NCBI GenBank assembly: GCA_001599755.1
Contig: BCHX01000001.1
Coordinates: 496,001-560,000, forward strand
Reading direction: 5' to 3'
Length of the DNA: 64,000 nucleotides
Origin: Gliomastix tumulicola
Taxonomy: Eukaryota > Ascomycota > Sordariomycetes > Hypocreales > Bionectriaceae
Shown here: positions 44,839 to 56,142 of the stretch, one piece after another
Position numbering within the stretch: the stretch's first letter is position 1
Layout of the letters: the number at the start of each line of letters is the position of its first letter
Position numbers and translations under genes: made by a program
The notes under the pieces: model-generated
Databases searched by the model: none
Told to the model about the DNA's origin: nothing
Seen by the model: the letters and a program-made list of their open reading frames with translations, nothing else

Positions 44839-46679
44839 ATTGAATTAGCAGTGATACATGTAGGTTAGAATGTCGAAGGTGATGTCTGAGGACGAAGCAG
44901 AACGAGATCATGCAAGTCCGGTAAACAACTCCTAGAGATGATGTTATGGTGACTTTTCTAACACTAGAGAAGGTATGACCAAGTAACATTTGGTGGAGGC
45001 TCGTTCAGAACATTGAGACTTGCAGCTTCCTTCCGTACCCAGGTCAGATTCTCCAGCCACGTAATCCAGCAACGCCTCTCTGCACGTGGCACCATCTGTC
45101 CCTCGTGATTCGATGAGCAGCATGCCTCGAGCCGCTCACAATGCATCGTGCGGCCGCCTTTCAAATCACAGATCCTCCACCACGTGATTTCTATGACAAT
45201 ATCGTGCTCACGCCGCGCAAAGGATGACTCTCCATACCCCAGACTCGTCGAACGTTTACCCCGTCTTACCTGCTGAATTCATTATGTAAATTTTACGTCC
45301 TTTCCTGGAGAAGCACCCGGTGCATCCCGTCCACTTTCTCCAAAGACCCATACCAGTCGTCGTCATTCAGCCTCTCTTTGGTCGATTGTTTCCTACAAAC
45401 GCCTAATCGTCAATGCGCATTTTTAATGCAGCGCTAAGGCGGTCTGGTCAGTCCCCGTTCGCCCGCCCGCATCGCAGCCGGGTCGAGGAAAAGCGGTTGG
45501 GAAACCGGGAGGAACTGCTGTGCTTTTGTCTCAGCCACGGGCAGGGCCAGTTCGAGAACGTAGACTAGGTGGGCACTACTGAATCGCGTTCTGGGGTGAG
45601 CCCCTTATATCGGTCAGGATAGCACAGATTGGGTGGCTCGTAGCGTCAGCCTTATCTTGGCCAGCGCCGGGAGCAGCCCATCTGCAGTCCCGGGTGCCGG
45701 CTCGATGCCGGTCTGGTTGTTAAACTTGTTAGTGGTTGGCATGAGTCAAGTGCGTTGAGGGAATCTTGCTCACGGCGAGCACCGGCTTCTAGAAGGAAAT
45801 GGCGCGGTTAAGCATGAGGATAACCATGAAGTTCTTGTCACACAGAGATGCAGATTGATGTCGATACTGGTGCAGATTCTGCAGAGAACTCGGCCAAGCC
45901 GCACGTGAGTGATCGCCCAGGGTCACTGACAGCGTCAACATTGCCCCTTCTAGAAGAAAGCGGAGTTCTCACCGTTATCAGTTTCCATGACTCTCGAAGA
46001 GACTGCCGAAGTGGGGAAATATAAGGAACGAGTTTTTTTCCCTCCTCGCCCCCTTATCGGTCGTCCCCTCCTATCACAGCATCGTCACTATCTTGGGCCG
46101 CGGAAAGGCCGAGGAACCGACCGGGGCCCTCGAGAGCCGTAGACCGGCAGCCACCCGGTCTTGGTGCGTTATCTTGGCCCCGGGCTCCTGGCTCTAGGCT
46201 CCTGGCTCTAGGCTCCAGGCTGCTGGAGTGGGATGGATGGCCTGACTTGCCGCACCGTCGCATGGCTTGCCACTGGCCTGGTTTGGCTGTCCTTCCCCCC
46301 AGGCTGTCCTGCATGTGGGATGGGATGGGTTCGTTGACCCACGACGACGCGATGTGACCTTGACCCCGGCAAGATATGTGTCAATCGGGTTGCCGTCACT
46401 TGGGAGGCGTTATCAATGATCACCGCTTTCGGATTGTAGGAGTCCGACTCCCTCTGGCCGATTGAAATACCACGCTCCCCCTCGCCACCCTGCCTTCGAT
46501 TTTGCATCATCCTCTCTGTGTCTCGTGCCTCGTACAGACTTCTCAGCCGGGTGCTACTCTGACCGACCGGCCAGTGCTATTGGGGGCCAGCAATCCATCG
46601 CCTAAGGGCCTTTTTACCAACCCTCCTCCCCCCCCTTCACTATCCCCAAGCCGCATCTCGCCATTCTCACACTGTCACG
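44839..46679. other. 1.8-kb intergenic region upstream of the amino acid permease gene
   Basis: No gene. Several GATA elements (TTATC/GATAA) lie at 45651-45656, 45975-45979, 46053-46058, 46168-46173 and 46409-46414, which could bind an AreA-type nitrogen regulator (inference). Confidence 0.45.
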
Positions 46680-48475
46680 ATGAGCGCTCCATACGACACC
46701 AAGGAGTCCTATTCGGACGACAACGGCGGCGTCCTCGCCCCGACTGTCAGCAAGACCGTGGGCTCCAGCCATGCCGCTCCCGCAGGTGCAGCTCCGGTGC
46801 CCGGCCTCGACCGCGACTTCATCCAGCAGCACTACGGCGAGACCAAGCGCGGCCTCTCCCCGCGTCACGTCCAGCTCATGGCCATCGGCGGCTCCATCGG
46901 CACGGGCCTCTTCGTCGGCATCGGCGGCTACCTCTCCATGTCCGGTCCTCTCTCCCTCGTGCTCGGCTACCTCTTCTGGGGCGTCTTCTTCGTCTGGCCC
47001 TGCAACCTGTGCGTCGCCGAGATGTGCAGCTACCTGCCCGTCCGCGGGTCCATCTTCGAGCTCGCGAGCCGCTTCGTCGATCCCGCGCTGGGCTTCGCCC
47101 TCGGCTGGACGTACTTCTACGCGGGCGTGATGCTCGTGTGCGTCGAACACAGTGCCGTCGCCACCGTCATGTCCTTCTGGCTGCCGGACGTGAATCCAGC
47201 TGCCTGGGTCGCCATGTCCATGGTCATCTGTCTCATCGTTAACGTCGCTGCCGTCAAGTACTACGGCGAGGCCGAGTTCCTCATGGCCTCGCTCAAGGTC
47301 CTCCTGCTCTTCGGCCTCGTCTTCCTCACCATCGTCACCATGTGCGGCGGCAACCCCAAGAACGACGCCTACGGCTTCCGCTACTGGAAGGACGGCAAGG
47401 CCATGCTGTCGTACTACGCTCCGGGAGCCCTCGGCCGCTTCCTCGGCTGGTGGAAGGTCGTGCTCTATGCCGGTTTCACCGTCGCCGGCCCGGACATGAT
47501 TGCCATTGCCGCCGGTGAGATCCAGAACCCGCGCCGCACGATCCCGCGTGTCGCCAAGCTCGTCTTCTGGCGGCTCGTCGGCTTCTACGTGATTGGCGTC
47601 TTGGCTGTGGGCATCATTGTCAGCGGCGACGACCCGAGACTGCTCAACGCCATGGGTGACGGATCCGTGGGCTCGGCAGCTTCGCCCTGGGTCATTGGTA
47701 TTCAGAACCTGGGTATTCACGGGCTGCCCTCGCTCATCAACTTCCTCATCCTGACGTCTGCCTTCTCCTGCGGCAACGCGTACCTCTACTCCTCTTCCCG
47801 CACCCTCTACGGTCTTGCTCGGGGTAAGCACCTAACCCCTCCCTTTGTTTCTTACAGACGCAACTTAACTGACGCGCTTCTACAGACGGCCAAGCCCCCA
47901 AGTTCCTCCTCAAGTGCACCAAGGCCGGCGTGCCCATCTACTGCGTCGGCACCGTCACCGTCATCAGCTTCATCACCTTCCTCGTCTCGTCCAACCAGGC
48001 CAGCGAGGTCTTCTTCTGGTTCGTCGACCTGACCACGACGGGGCTCATCGCCACCTACACCATGTTCATCCTCATCTTCGTCGGCTGGTACCGCGCCCTC
48101 AAGGCCCAGGGCATCCCCCGCACCCGCGACACCCTCTACTACATCGCGCCGCTGAACCCCTACGCCGCCTACTTCGGCCTGCTGCTCGGCTGCCTCGCCA
48201 TGATCTTCATCGGCTTCGACAGCTTCGTGCCCTGGTCCACGCAGGGGTTCATCACGAGCTACTTCTGCCTGCCCTACACGGCCCTCCTCTTCGTCTTCTG
48301 GAAGGTCTACAAGCGCACCAAGTTCGTCAAGCCGGCCGAGGCGGATCTCGTCAGCGGGAAGAGGGAGGCCGACGAGGAGTGCAGGCACTGGGAGGAGGGT
48401 GGCATCGAGGAGAACTACAAGAAGGAGCTGGCGCAGATGACGTTCTGGAAGAGGTGCTGGGCTCGGATTTGGTAA
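46680..48475 (+). CDS. amino acid permease (YAT / general amino acid permease family)
   Basis: Two exons (46680-47823, 47886-48475) give 577 residues with about twelve membrane helices. Family landmarks are RHVQLMAIGGSIGTGLFVG at helix 1, CNLCVAEMCSYLPVRGS, AGFTVAGPDMIAIAAGEIQNPRRTIPR cut by helix boundaries, and SSSRTLYGLARDGQAPKFL across the splice. The C-terminal helices (TGLIATYTMFILIFVGW, YTALLFVFWKVYKRTKF) and a charged tail ending KRCWARIW are typical of plasma-membrane proton-coupled amino acid importers. The splice restores ARDGQAPKF, a strong family motif. Upstream GATA elements suggest nitrogen control. Substrate range is unknown. Confidence 0.93.
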
Positions 48476-50334
48476 AAAGCATTGATGACTAGTGGAGTCT
48501 GGGTCTTCAGGAGGCTCCCTGTGTTCTATAGAGATGGTAGATATAGAAAGACATGTCCTATATTCTCGTTCTTGATGGTCCCATTCGCGTATATTTTGTG
48601 AAGATATATCCCTATGAAGCTTGGTTTCATCCGCATGTCAGACATCACCCAGCAGCAGGACACGTCGTAAGACCGCCCAACGGAAGTGCCTTGCTGCACT
48701 GTCGACGAGTCTTGACACATAATATTATGACCACTCCAAGAACTCGGGCGTCACAAGGAGCGCCACTGAATTTGGGGTCTGGTCAGCCGGTCCAAGCATC
48801 ATCCAGTGGCATTGCGCAGAGGAATGCACCTCACGCCCGTCAGACGCAGCCATCGTCCAATGGCGCTTCTAGTCTGGTAGGTGTCTGACATTAGTGAGCA
48901 CGCCTCCAATCCCGCGTATTCCTCGCACTCCTGCCACCAGTGTCGAGAGCCCGTATTCAGCTCAGCTCCCCCCCACTGCCCGATGTTCCGGTTCGAGGCC
49001 CTCGTGACTCTGACATCACACACAGTCATATTTGACCGCAAAGCGCATATTCAGCCCCCATTAGCCTGTTGGCGCCAACACCACATGCATACGACACCAG
49101 CTCGTAATTTTTCAAGCCTCTCGCGGATACGAAGTCAGCGCATAACCTTCGACGCCCGACCGGCCGTTGCAGAACGAGTCTTCTCACCGACGGGCGGTCA
49201 GGAGCATTAGCGCTCGAGACTTCCCGATCACCTCTAGCCCGAGATCTCTCCAGACCGCCCGGAACTCTCCATCTGGACCAGTCCCAAAATTAGCATGATT
49301 TCAGCTTTAGGTGCCCAGCTCGTCCTTACTTCTTTAGCTCATCCCCGGATTCGAGCGAATGCTCTAGTCCATCCACGTCCCGGATCTCCTTCATCCCGAA
49401 CCGATATCATAGGCACATCTATCAAGGCAGTGATAACTCTAACAGCGTAGCTTCACTCAGCGTCACTCGTATCGCAATGATCCAGGGCATTCCAGTCTTT
49501 GCTGACCCCATCAGAATCAGTTGTGACGACATGTGATCGTGTCTGGGGGGCATAAGGTTAGACTTTCCCCTTGAGGGTGGTCTCGTTATGTTTTGACTGC
49601 ACACCATCCCCCTCTTCAATACGAGGCAGTCATCATTCCTAAAAGAGACATAATTCTGACCTTCGGGACACGGCCGGGTGAACTTTGCATGCACAAGTCA
49701 TCCCCCCCTCCCCTCGAAGTCTCGTCCAATAACTTCGCATCTTTCCACTCCCCGTCTTGCCGCTAGTCGCCTTGACTTCTATTGTCTCAAGGCAGGGCTG
49801 TTATTTTTGTTTTACACTCCCAGCTAGAGATCAGAGCCGTCACAACTATGAGAGAGAGACACACACACACTGGATGTTTCTAAATATGGCCTTGTTTTAG
49901 GTAATGGCGCCTCTGGTCTGCTCGGCCCGTCCTGCAGATGGCGAAGTTTAACGCAGTGAGGCTTGGTGTAGACTCCCGGAGGCTTATGCCACCGCCGCTT
50001 TCTGTTGGGTGCGTCCACCGAGGCCAACCGGACTCCGGTTGCACAAAGTGGAAAAATTACGAGGATCCTTTACGCTTTGAAGGTGGACGGAGGGTCGAGA
50101 CTTACAGGTCGGGTCACACGCTGCAGCGAGAAGGGCTGACCGATGACCACATCCTCATTCCGTTGAGGTACCCCCAAGCCCCGTTCAGCACAACATCTAT
50201 AAAGATCCCCCTCCGCCTCCCATCAAAAGGCGTCCTTGTCTCCTCTTTCATCCTCAAACAGTCCCCGCCACTCGCCAGAGAACCACGCCAAACAGTACCA
50301 GCCAACGCAGAGCCACAGAGCCACCAAAGCCACC
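48476..50334. other. intergenic, no recognised gene
   Basis: 1.9 kb. A short (CA)n run lies near 49857-49870. TATAAA at 50198-50203 is about 135 bp upstream of the proline-rich protein gene. Confidence 0.5.
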
Positions 50335-51424
50335 ATGAAGCTGAGCGCCGCCGCCGTCGCCGCCATCATCTCCTGTGCCGCCGCCGCCCCTGGAGGCTAC
50401 GGCGGCCCTCCTCCTGGTAAGGATTCTTCTCCCTCTCCTCCCGGTAAAGGTGGTTATCCCGGCGCCTCCGATACGTCCAGCGGCTGGATCCCCATCCAGA
50501 TCCCTCACAACAAGGGATCCGAGGGCGGCGGTCCTCCCCCGCCTCCCCCGGGCTACGGTGGTCACGGGGGTGATCGTCCACCTTCTCCTCGTCCTCATCC
50601 CCCTCCTCCTCCTCCTCCGGGCAAGGGTCCCGGAGAGTATCCGCCCCCTCCGCCAGGCAAGGGTCCTGGCGGCGGATACGAACCTCATCCTCCTCCTCCC
50701 CCTCCCCCTCCTCCCCCTCCTCCCCCAGGCAAGGGCCATGGAGGTTATGATCATCCCCCTCCAGACAAGGACCATGGAGGGTACGAACCTCCCCATCCAG
50801 GCAAGGACCACGGAGGTTATGACCATCCCCCTCCAGACAAGGACCATGGAGGTTATGACCATCCCCCTCCAGGCAAGGACCATGGAGGTTATGATCATCC
50901 CCCTCCAGACAAGGACCATGGAGGGTACGAACATCCCCCTCCAGGCAAGGATCATGGAGGGTACGAACATCCTCCGCCGGGCAAGGGCCCCGACGGTCCT
51001 CCTCCTGACAAAGGTCACGACGGAGGCTACGAGCCTCCGCCCCCGGGCAAGCCTCCCGGGGGCCACGAGCCGCCTCATCCTCCCCCCCCTAAAGAAGAGA
51101 AACCGTATCCAACACCTGAAGAAGGCCAGGGTCATCCTCCTCCTCCTCCTCCTCCCGGAAAGTGCACGCCCGGCACGTACGCCTGCACCACCGATCCCAA
51201 GACCGGCGGTCCCGGCTGGCAGGTCTGCGACACCAGCGGCAACTGGGTGGTAAGTCTTTTCCATTATCTCTTGAGAGATCCGAACCTGTGCTGACAAGTG
51301 CGTCCTTCTCCTCTCCGATAATCAGTTCGCTGGAGATTGCCCTCCCAACACCGTCTGCAAGTTCTACCCGCCCAGCAAGAGCCCCTACTGCGTTCCCCCC
51401 AACTTCCAGTTCCCTGGTCAGTAA
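50335..51424 (+). CDS. secreted proline/glycine-rich repeat protein with cysteine-rich C-terminal module
   Basis: Two exons (50335-51249, 51326-51424) give 337 residues. A signal peptide (MKLSAAAVAAIISCAAAA) precedes a long PPPG/GKG/GGY-rich region. It contains seven exact 12-residue repeats of the type PGKDHGGYDHPP, alternating PG and PD. The C-terminal 50 residues form a compact six-cysteine module (CTPGTYACTTDP, GWQVCDTSGNWV, FAGDCPPNTVCKFYPP, SPYCV) of a kind common at the ends of secreted fungal proteins and reminiscent of carbohydrate-binding tails. The splice lies within this module and keeps it intact. It is likely a cell-wall or extracellular matrix protein. Polymorphic repeat number is expected. 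Specific function unknown. Confidence 0.85.
50725..50976 (+). repeat. coding minisatellite, seven 36-bp units
   Basis: Seven tandem 36-bp units without indels, each beginning CCAGGCAAGG or CCAGACAAGG in strict alternation. They encode 12-residue repeats in the secreted proline-rich protein. Confidence 0.9.
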
Positions 51425-51697
51425 ACGCAGCTTTCTTGCTATCGGTTCTCTCATGCAAGCCTAAGTTGTGCGCGGATGGGAAGAATCGAGCAGTGTGGAT
51501 CGTTGATGTATGGAGGGATGAGTTGACGTGGTTGAGTTGCATTCTTTTGTACTTATCTTTTGGTGAATTTCTGCATCTAGTTATGTTCAGCTTCAATAGG
51601 AGACTGTTCACGCGCGACGTATCGTACCACACCATGACCATAATTCGATAAAGCAGTGAGTGAGTATCAAAAATCCAAATAACAAGACTCTCTATAC

Positions 51698-53703
51698 CTA
51701 CCACCTCGCACCCCACCGCTGTTCTCCCATGAACTGTTCCGGGTTTCCTCGGGCCTGGTCTGCAAATCCCCGGGGACTCGCTACTGGGGGGTTCTCCCAT
51801 CCCCAGCCTCGGATATCAGGCTCCCTCCTGTGTTGTTGTCGAAAGTCGCCCCGGTCATCTCGCCCATACCTGGCCCTTTTGAAGCCTCTGTCCTCGTATC
51901 GATCGCGGGCGTCTCTGTCATACCCATAGCCGTCTCCGCGCCTCCTCCGCTTGTGTGAGTCTCTCCCGCCTTCTCGGTACCCGTCGTTTTGATATCTGTC
52001 TTCTCGATATCTGCCTTCTCGGCGTCCGCCATCTTGATATCTGCCTTCTCGGCGTCCGCCATCTTGATATCCGCCATCTCGATACCCAGCATCTTGATAT
52101 CCAGAGTCCCGATACCTACCTTCACGCCTGCCTTCGCGTCTGACTTCGCGTCTGCCTTCACGTCTGACTTCACGTCTACCTTCACGCCTGCCTTCACGAC
52201 GCCTAGGCGCCGGCTTCTCGGGCACCGACAGAATCTGCTCAATCTCGCGCGCAGCAAAAGGACACGCCTCCGAATCCGTGACATGCGCCGCGAAGCCCTC
52301 CAGCGAATACTCCTGATCCACCTTCACATACCCAGGCCGCTTCTCCTCATGCACGCCATTCATCCCAGCGGCAGCAGCAGCAGCAGCAGGGACCACGTTC
52401 CCGTCGTCGTCGTCGTCGTCGTCGCCGCCGCTTCCCTGCTGCTGTACGTACTCGATCTCGCATGCACGGCAGAAGTGGCCCGGGTCGGGCTCGCGTCCCG
52501 GCTCGGCGAGGAAGGGAAACGTCACGTGGCCGTTGCTCTTCCCGTCGAAGCCGTCCAGCTCGGCGATGTCGTCGAAGGGGGCGAGGCTGTCGCGTCGCTG
52601 GCCGTCGTCGATGAGGAGCAGGTGCAGATGTTTCACGGTCAACTGCGCCTCCGAGTCCGGCGAGACCTCTGGAAGCCGGCCGTATCTCTCCTGGACAGCG
52701 GCTTCGAGCCCTTCCTGGCTGCCGTGAACCTCGAGTGCGCGTTGACGGACGTCGCTGAGAAGGAGGAGCTTCCGTCTGGCAAACGACAGCGACTGGGCAG
52801 TGACCTCCTCGCCAAAGGCAGGGATGCGTCGCATCGTCGGGAGATGGCTGATCTGCGCTGCGTCAAGCGCGAACGCCGTGCAGAGCGTCTCCGAGTCGAG
52901 AGTCCACTGGTCATACACGTCGCGTGCGCAGCTGCTGCAGACACGCTGGAACGAGAGCAGATTGACGAAGCCGCCGAAGCCGGAGCCGCAGTGGCTGCAG
53001 TTCCCGTTGCGGAGGGTATCATAGACTGTCTGGGGCGAGTGCAGGTCGAGGATGAACGCAGCACGCAGGACATTGAGGACCATGCCCACGTTGGCGCAGA
53101 TGTCGTGCCAGAGATCCCACTCTTGCAGGTTGCCCCTGATCAGGCGGCAGCTCTGCATCAGACGCCCGAGGTCGCGGAAGCCAAGGTACCCAAAGATATT
53201 GTGCCAAATAGCGCCCGGCAGTTTTCCAATCCCAAAGTCCCCGTAGTGCTGGGCAGCCTCATCGCCGTCCCACGGGATTCGAGCCTGGCGATGCGCAGAC
53301 CAGCCGGGCATCGTGACAGGCCCTTCCTTCGCTTTCCGCATAAAGGGCTGCACCCCGAGGACGGCAGCGAGCTCCTCTGGCGAGAGGAGCTCCAGGATGT
53401 GCTCGGGAGAGAGTGTCCTTCCCAAGTCCTTGATCTTGGCAATGACATCTCCCTTGCGGCAATGGGACCTGTTCGGGACGAAGGGCTTGGCTGCGGTGAT
53501 ATTTCTAACGTAAGCGGCTTTGATGTCCACGGAGGTGTGCTTGATTGTGTAGGAGGGGAAAACTCACTCTGTATCTTCCAGTGCCGCGTTTGGTAGACGG
53601 GCGGCAGTTTCTCCTGCTCTCGCTTCCACTCCTGCTGTCTCTTCCACTTCTCATCGTCGTCCTTGACATCTCTCCTTGGTCCATCCATAGTCCTTTGATC
53701 CAT
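51698..53703 (-). CDS. F-box protein with arginine-rich repetitive tail
   Basis: Two exons (53703-53568, 53490-51698) give 642 residues. After a charged N-terminus (DEKWKRQQEWKREQEKLPP), an F-box lies at about residues 136-161 (LPGAIWHNIFGYLGFRDLGR), which would recruit Skp1 for an SCF ubiquitin ligase. Two CxxC pairs follow (NCSHCGSG and VCSSCARD), then a mixed helical region and an Asp-run/Ala-run linker. The C-terminal 170 residues consist of RREGRREVRREG repeats, then GRYQDGGRREGRY-type repeats, and a basic/Gly end. Such tails often bind nucleic acids. The splice joins WKIQ to TKPFVPNRSHCR. Substrate unknown. Confidence 0.82.
51960..52200 (-). repeat. degenerate tandem repeats encoding the Arg-rich tail
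   Basis: Short imperfect units (recurring TTCTCGGCGTCCGCCATCTTG at 52016-52066 and TTCACGTCTGCCTTC-like units at 52124-52195) encode RRE and GRYQDGG repeats of the F-box protein. Confidence 0.75.
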
Positions 53704-54254
53704 GATAGGCGAGAATTGCGGGAATGATAGCTTGCTAAGGTACTCACTCGTACGCAAGTGTAGCTGTTGAGCAAAAGGGAAGCAGGAAGGTATGCTGATG
53801 ACGGATGCTGGCTATTTATCGTTAGTCGATGTCCCTATACGAGACGCAGAAACGGCTATAGACAAAGGAGTTTGTAGTCAGTCACTCAATGTCGGTTCGG
53901 TTAATCCTTTAAGACTGTCTGCTCCGTGCTCTGTGAAAGGCACCAATCGTCAGCGACAAAGGCGGCACCAGAGAGCTCACGGTGATTGGCAAAGGGTGCT
54001 GTGATAACACAAAGAAAATCAGCGGGTAAATAATAACCATATCAATTGACGCGTGCCATAGCATGATCCCGTGTCTAAGCTCGATTCTCCAAAACAAAAA
54101 GACGCTCATGTGGCGTGTGACTTCTATGAGAATCCGGCGCATTGTCGAAACACAAAGCAGCCTGCAGACCAGAATCCAAAATACTTTCCTTTAACCCAAA
54201 TAACAATGCTCTCCCCATAGTAAAATCATCAAAGAAAACCAGGCGCTAGCACGA
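53704..54254. other. intergenic, upstream of the F-box gene
   Basis: 550 bp between the F-box gene start and the 3' end of the phosphoesterase gene; nothing recognised. Confidence 0.55.
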
Positions 54255-56142
54255 TCAGCAGTCACCTTTCCAATGCTCCGTCGCCCAGTCGCCCAGCTTA
54301 GACGTGAAGGTGCCGTCCATATACGTCTTGACATCCGCGGAGCTGTAGTCGCCGCCGCTAAACTTCAGGGCGGGAATGACCCACGGCTGGATGAAATCGA
54401 TGAAGACGAAGTCGACCGTCTCAGGCTTGCCCTCCTTGGGGAAGTTGATCTCGGCCTGGATGACATTGGGCTGGGCATAGAAGTTGATGGGATCGTGAAC
54501 CGTGTCGTCTCCATCCTTGCCGACGTCGTCCCTGGTCGTGTAGCCGGCGATGAGCGCAGGCTTGGGGCTGAGAGGCTCCTGGACATGTCGGAGCTCCAGG
54601 TGCGGGTCCTCGTCCTTGGTGAAGGCATTAGGCATAGGGAACATCTGCTCGGGCATGGCCATGAGCTTGGTGTCGAGGTTGCCGCCCAGAATCGTACCGC
54701 CACTGTTCAAGATACCCAAAACCTTCTGGGCCATCTTGTAAGGCACGTCGGGGATGTACTGGAATCCGCTCACAAAGGGGCTGACAATGTACATGCTATC
54801 CCTCGTGAACGGTCCCTCGAAGATATCGAAGCGGATGCCACCCGTATTCATGAGGGCGATCCGCGACTTGTCCTTGCGATCCTCATTGACAATGATGTCA
54901 GGGAAGATCTCGTTCTGGACGAGCGTGTACAAGCTATCTTCGTGAGGGAACTTTGTACGGCTCATCCAGTACGTCTGAGGCGCACAGCCAAACTTGTAGT
55001 CCAGCTCGAGGGCAGTGCGCGCCGTCTCAATCGCCTGGCTGACATTCTTGCCGTGCTCAGTATGGAAGGTAGACTCGTTCAGCCCAGTGTGGTAGTACAT
55101 GCCGTAGAGGTTGTTGTCAATGTACTTTCGGGTAAAGGACACTGATGCCTCGGTCGACACCTCGTCCTCCTCGCGCTTCTTGATGCCATCCACCGACATC
55201 CAACCAATCGTCTCGAGGTAACGCCCACTGGCCATGGCAAAAGACCGAGAGTCGTAGCTCCGAGCATCTCGGACGTGCGCGTGTCCGCCAAAGACGGCCA
55301 CCGGCGTATTCCAGTCCTCCTTGCGCAGCGCCTTGAAGATGATCTCGAACTCCTCCATCCGCAGACCAATGTGCCCGATGATGACGAAAATGTCGGGCCT
55401 CTCCTTTATAACCTTCTGGAACCACTCCTCCTCGATTGTTTCCTCGACCGGCTGGACCACCGTGTTGTTCGCGTTGCCCGTGAAGTCGAAGAGGAAGCCC
55501 ATGGCGATGACCTCGAGACCCTGGTTCTTGGTCTTGAACTTGCGGTACCGCGGCGCCATGGGGGATTGCTCGCCCGTCTCGGGGTCGACGTAGTCGAGGT
55601 TCGAAGCGACGTAGTTGTCCTTGTAGTTCTTGGTCGTGGTGTTGTGCTCGAGATCGACCGAGTAGCGCTGGTAGAGCTCGTGGTTGCCCGTGCAGATGAT
55701 GTCGACGTCTTGCTCAGCGTAGATGCCGTACTGGTAGACGCCCTTCGGGGTAGATGCATCGTAGAGGCCGTTGCCTTCGACTCGGTCGCCGGTGTCGACA
55801 AGCAGGACGTCGGCGCCCCGCTCGTCGCCCTTCTTACGAATGTGATGGGCGAAGGAGATGTAGTCGCCCCAGTCGGCCGAGTACTGAGCCCTATCGAGCG
55901 CGAGTCAGTCAAAGCTTTACCCAGAGGAGAAGCTTCCGCAGATGCTGGAAAGGTGGTACCTACTCCTGGAGATGGCCCCCGAGCCAGCCGTGGGTGTCGG
56001 TGGTGTGCAGGAAGTTGAGCTGACCCCAGGTCAGGTCGCGCATCGGAGCCGCGACCGGCGACACGGATCCAGGCTGAGAAGCGTGGGCGACACGGGCGAC
56101 CAGCGCCAGCGTCGAGGCAAGTACAGTCCCCTCCCTGATCAT
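54255..56142 (-). CDS. secreted or vacuolar calcineurin-like metallophosphoesterase / 5'-nucleotidase family (yeast YHR202W-like)
   Basis: Two exons (56142-55964, 55890-54255) give 604 residues. A signal peptide (MIREGTVLASTLALVARVAHA) directs it to the secretory pathway. The dinuclear-metal phosphatase motifs appear in order: LHTTDTHGWLGGH, LLVDTGDRVEGNGLYD, CTGNHELY, IIGHIGLRMEEFE and VFGGHAHVRD. A C-terminal nucleotidase-like domain follows (RIALMNTGGIRFDIFEGPFT), where the NTGGIR stretch matches 5'-nucleotidases. Length and architecture match the uncharacterised yeast vacuolar protein YHR202W. The ATG at 56142 is chosen for the signal peptide. The donor falls after CATCTCCAGGA and keeps the frame through AQYSADWGDY. 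Substrate unknown. Confidence 0.9.

Noticed and set aside
46614..47831. 405-codon open frame on the minus strand
   Set aside because: Antisense to the amino acid permease exon; Glu/Asp/Ala-rich without domain character.
50254..51297. 347-codon open frame antisense to the proline-rich protein
   Set aside because: Its repeats mirror the sense minisatellite; the sense strand has a signal peptide and cysteine module.
51989..53596. 535-codon open frame on the plus strand
   Set aside because: Antisense to the F-box protein gene, which has a recognisable domain and proper splice sites.
54273..56018. Two long plus-strand frames (54273-55145 and 55275-56018)
   Set aside because: Antisense to the metallophosphoesterase gene.
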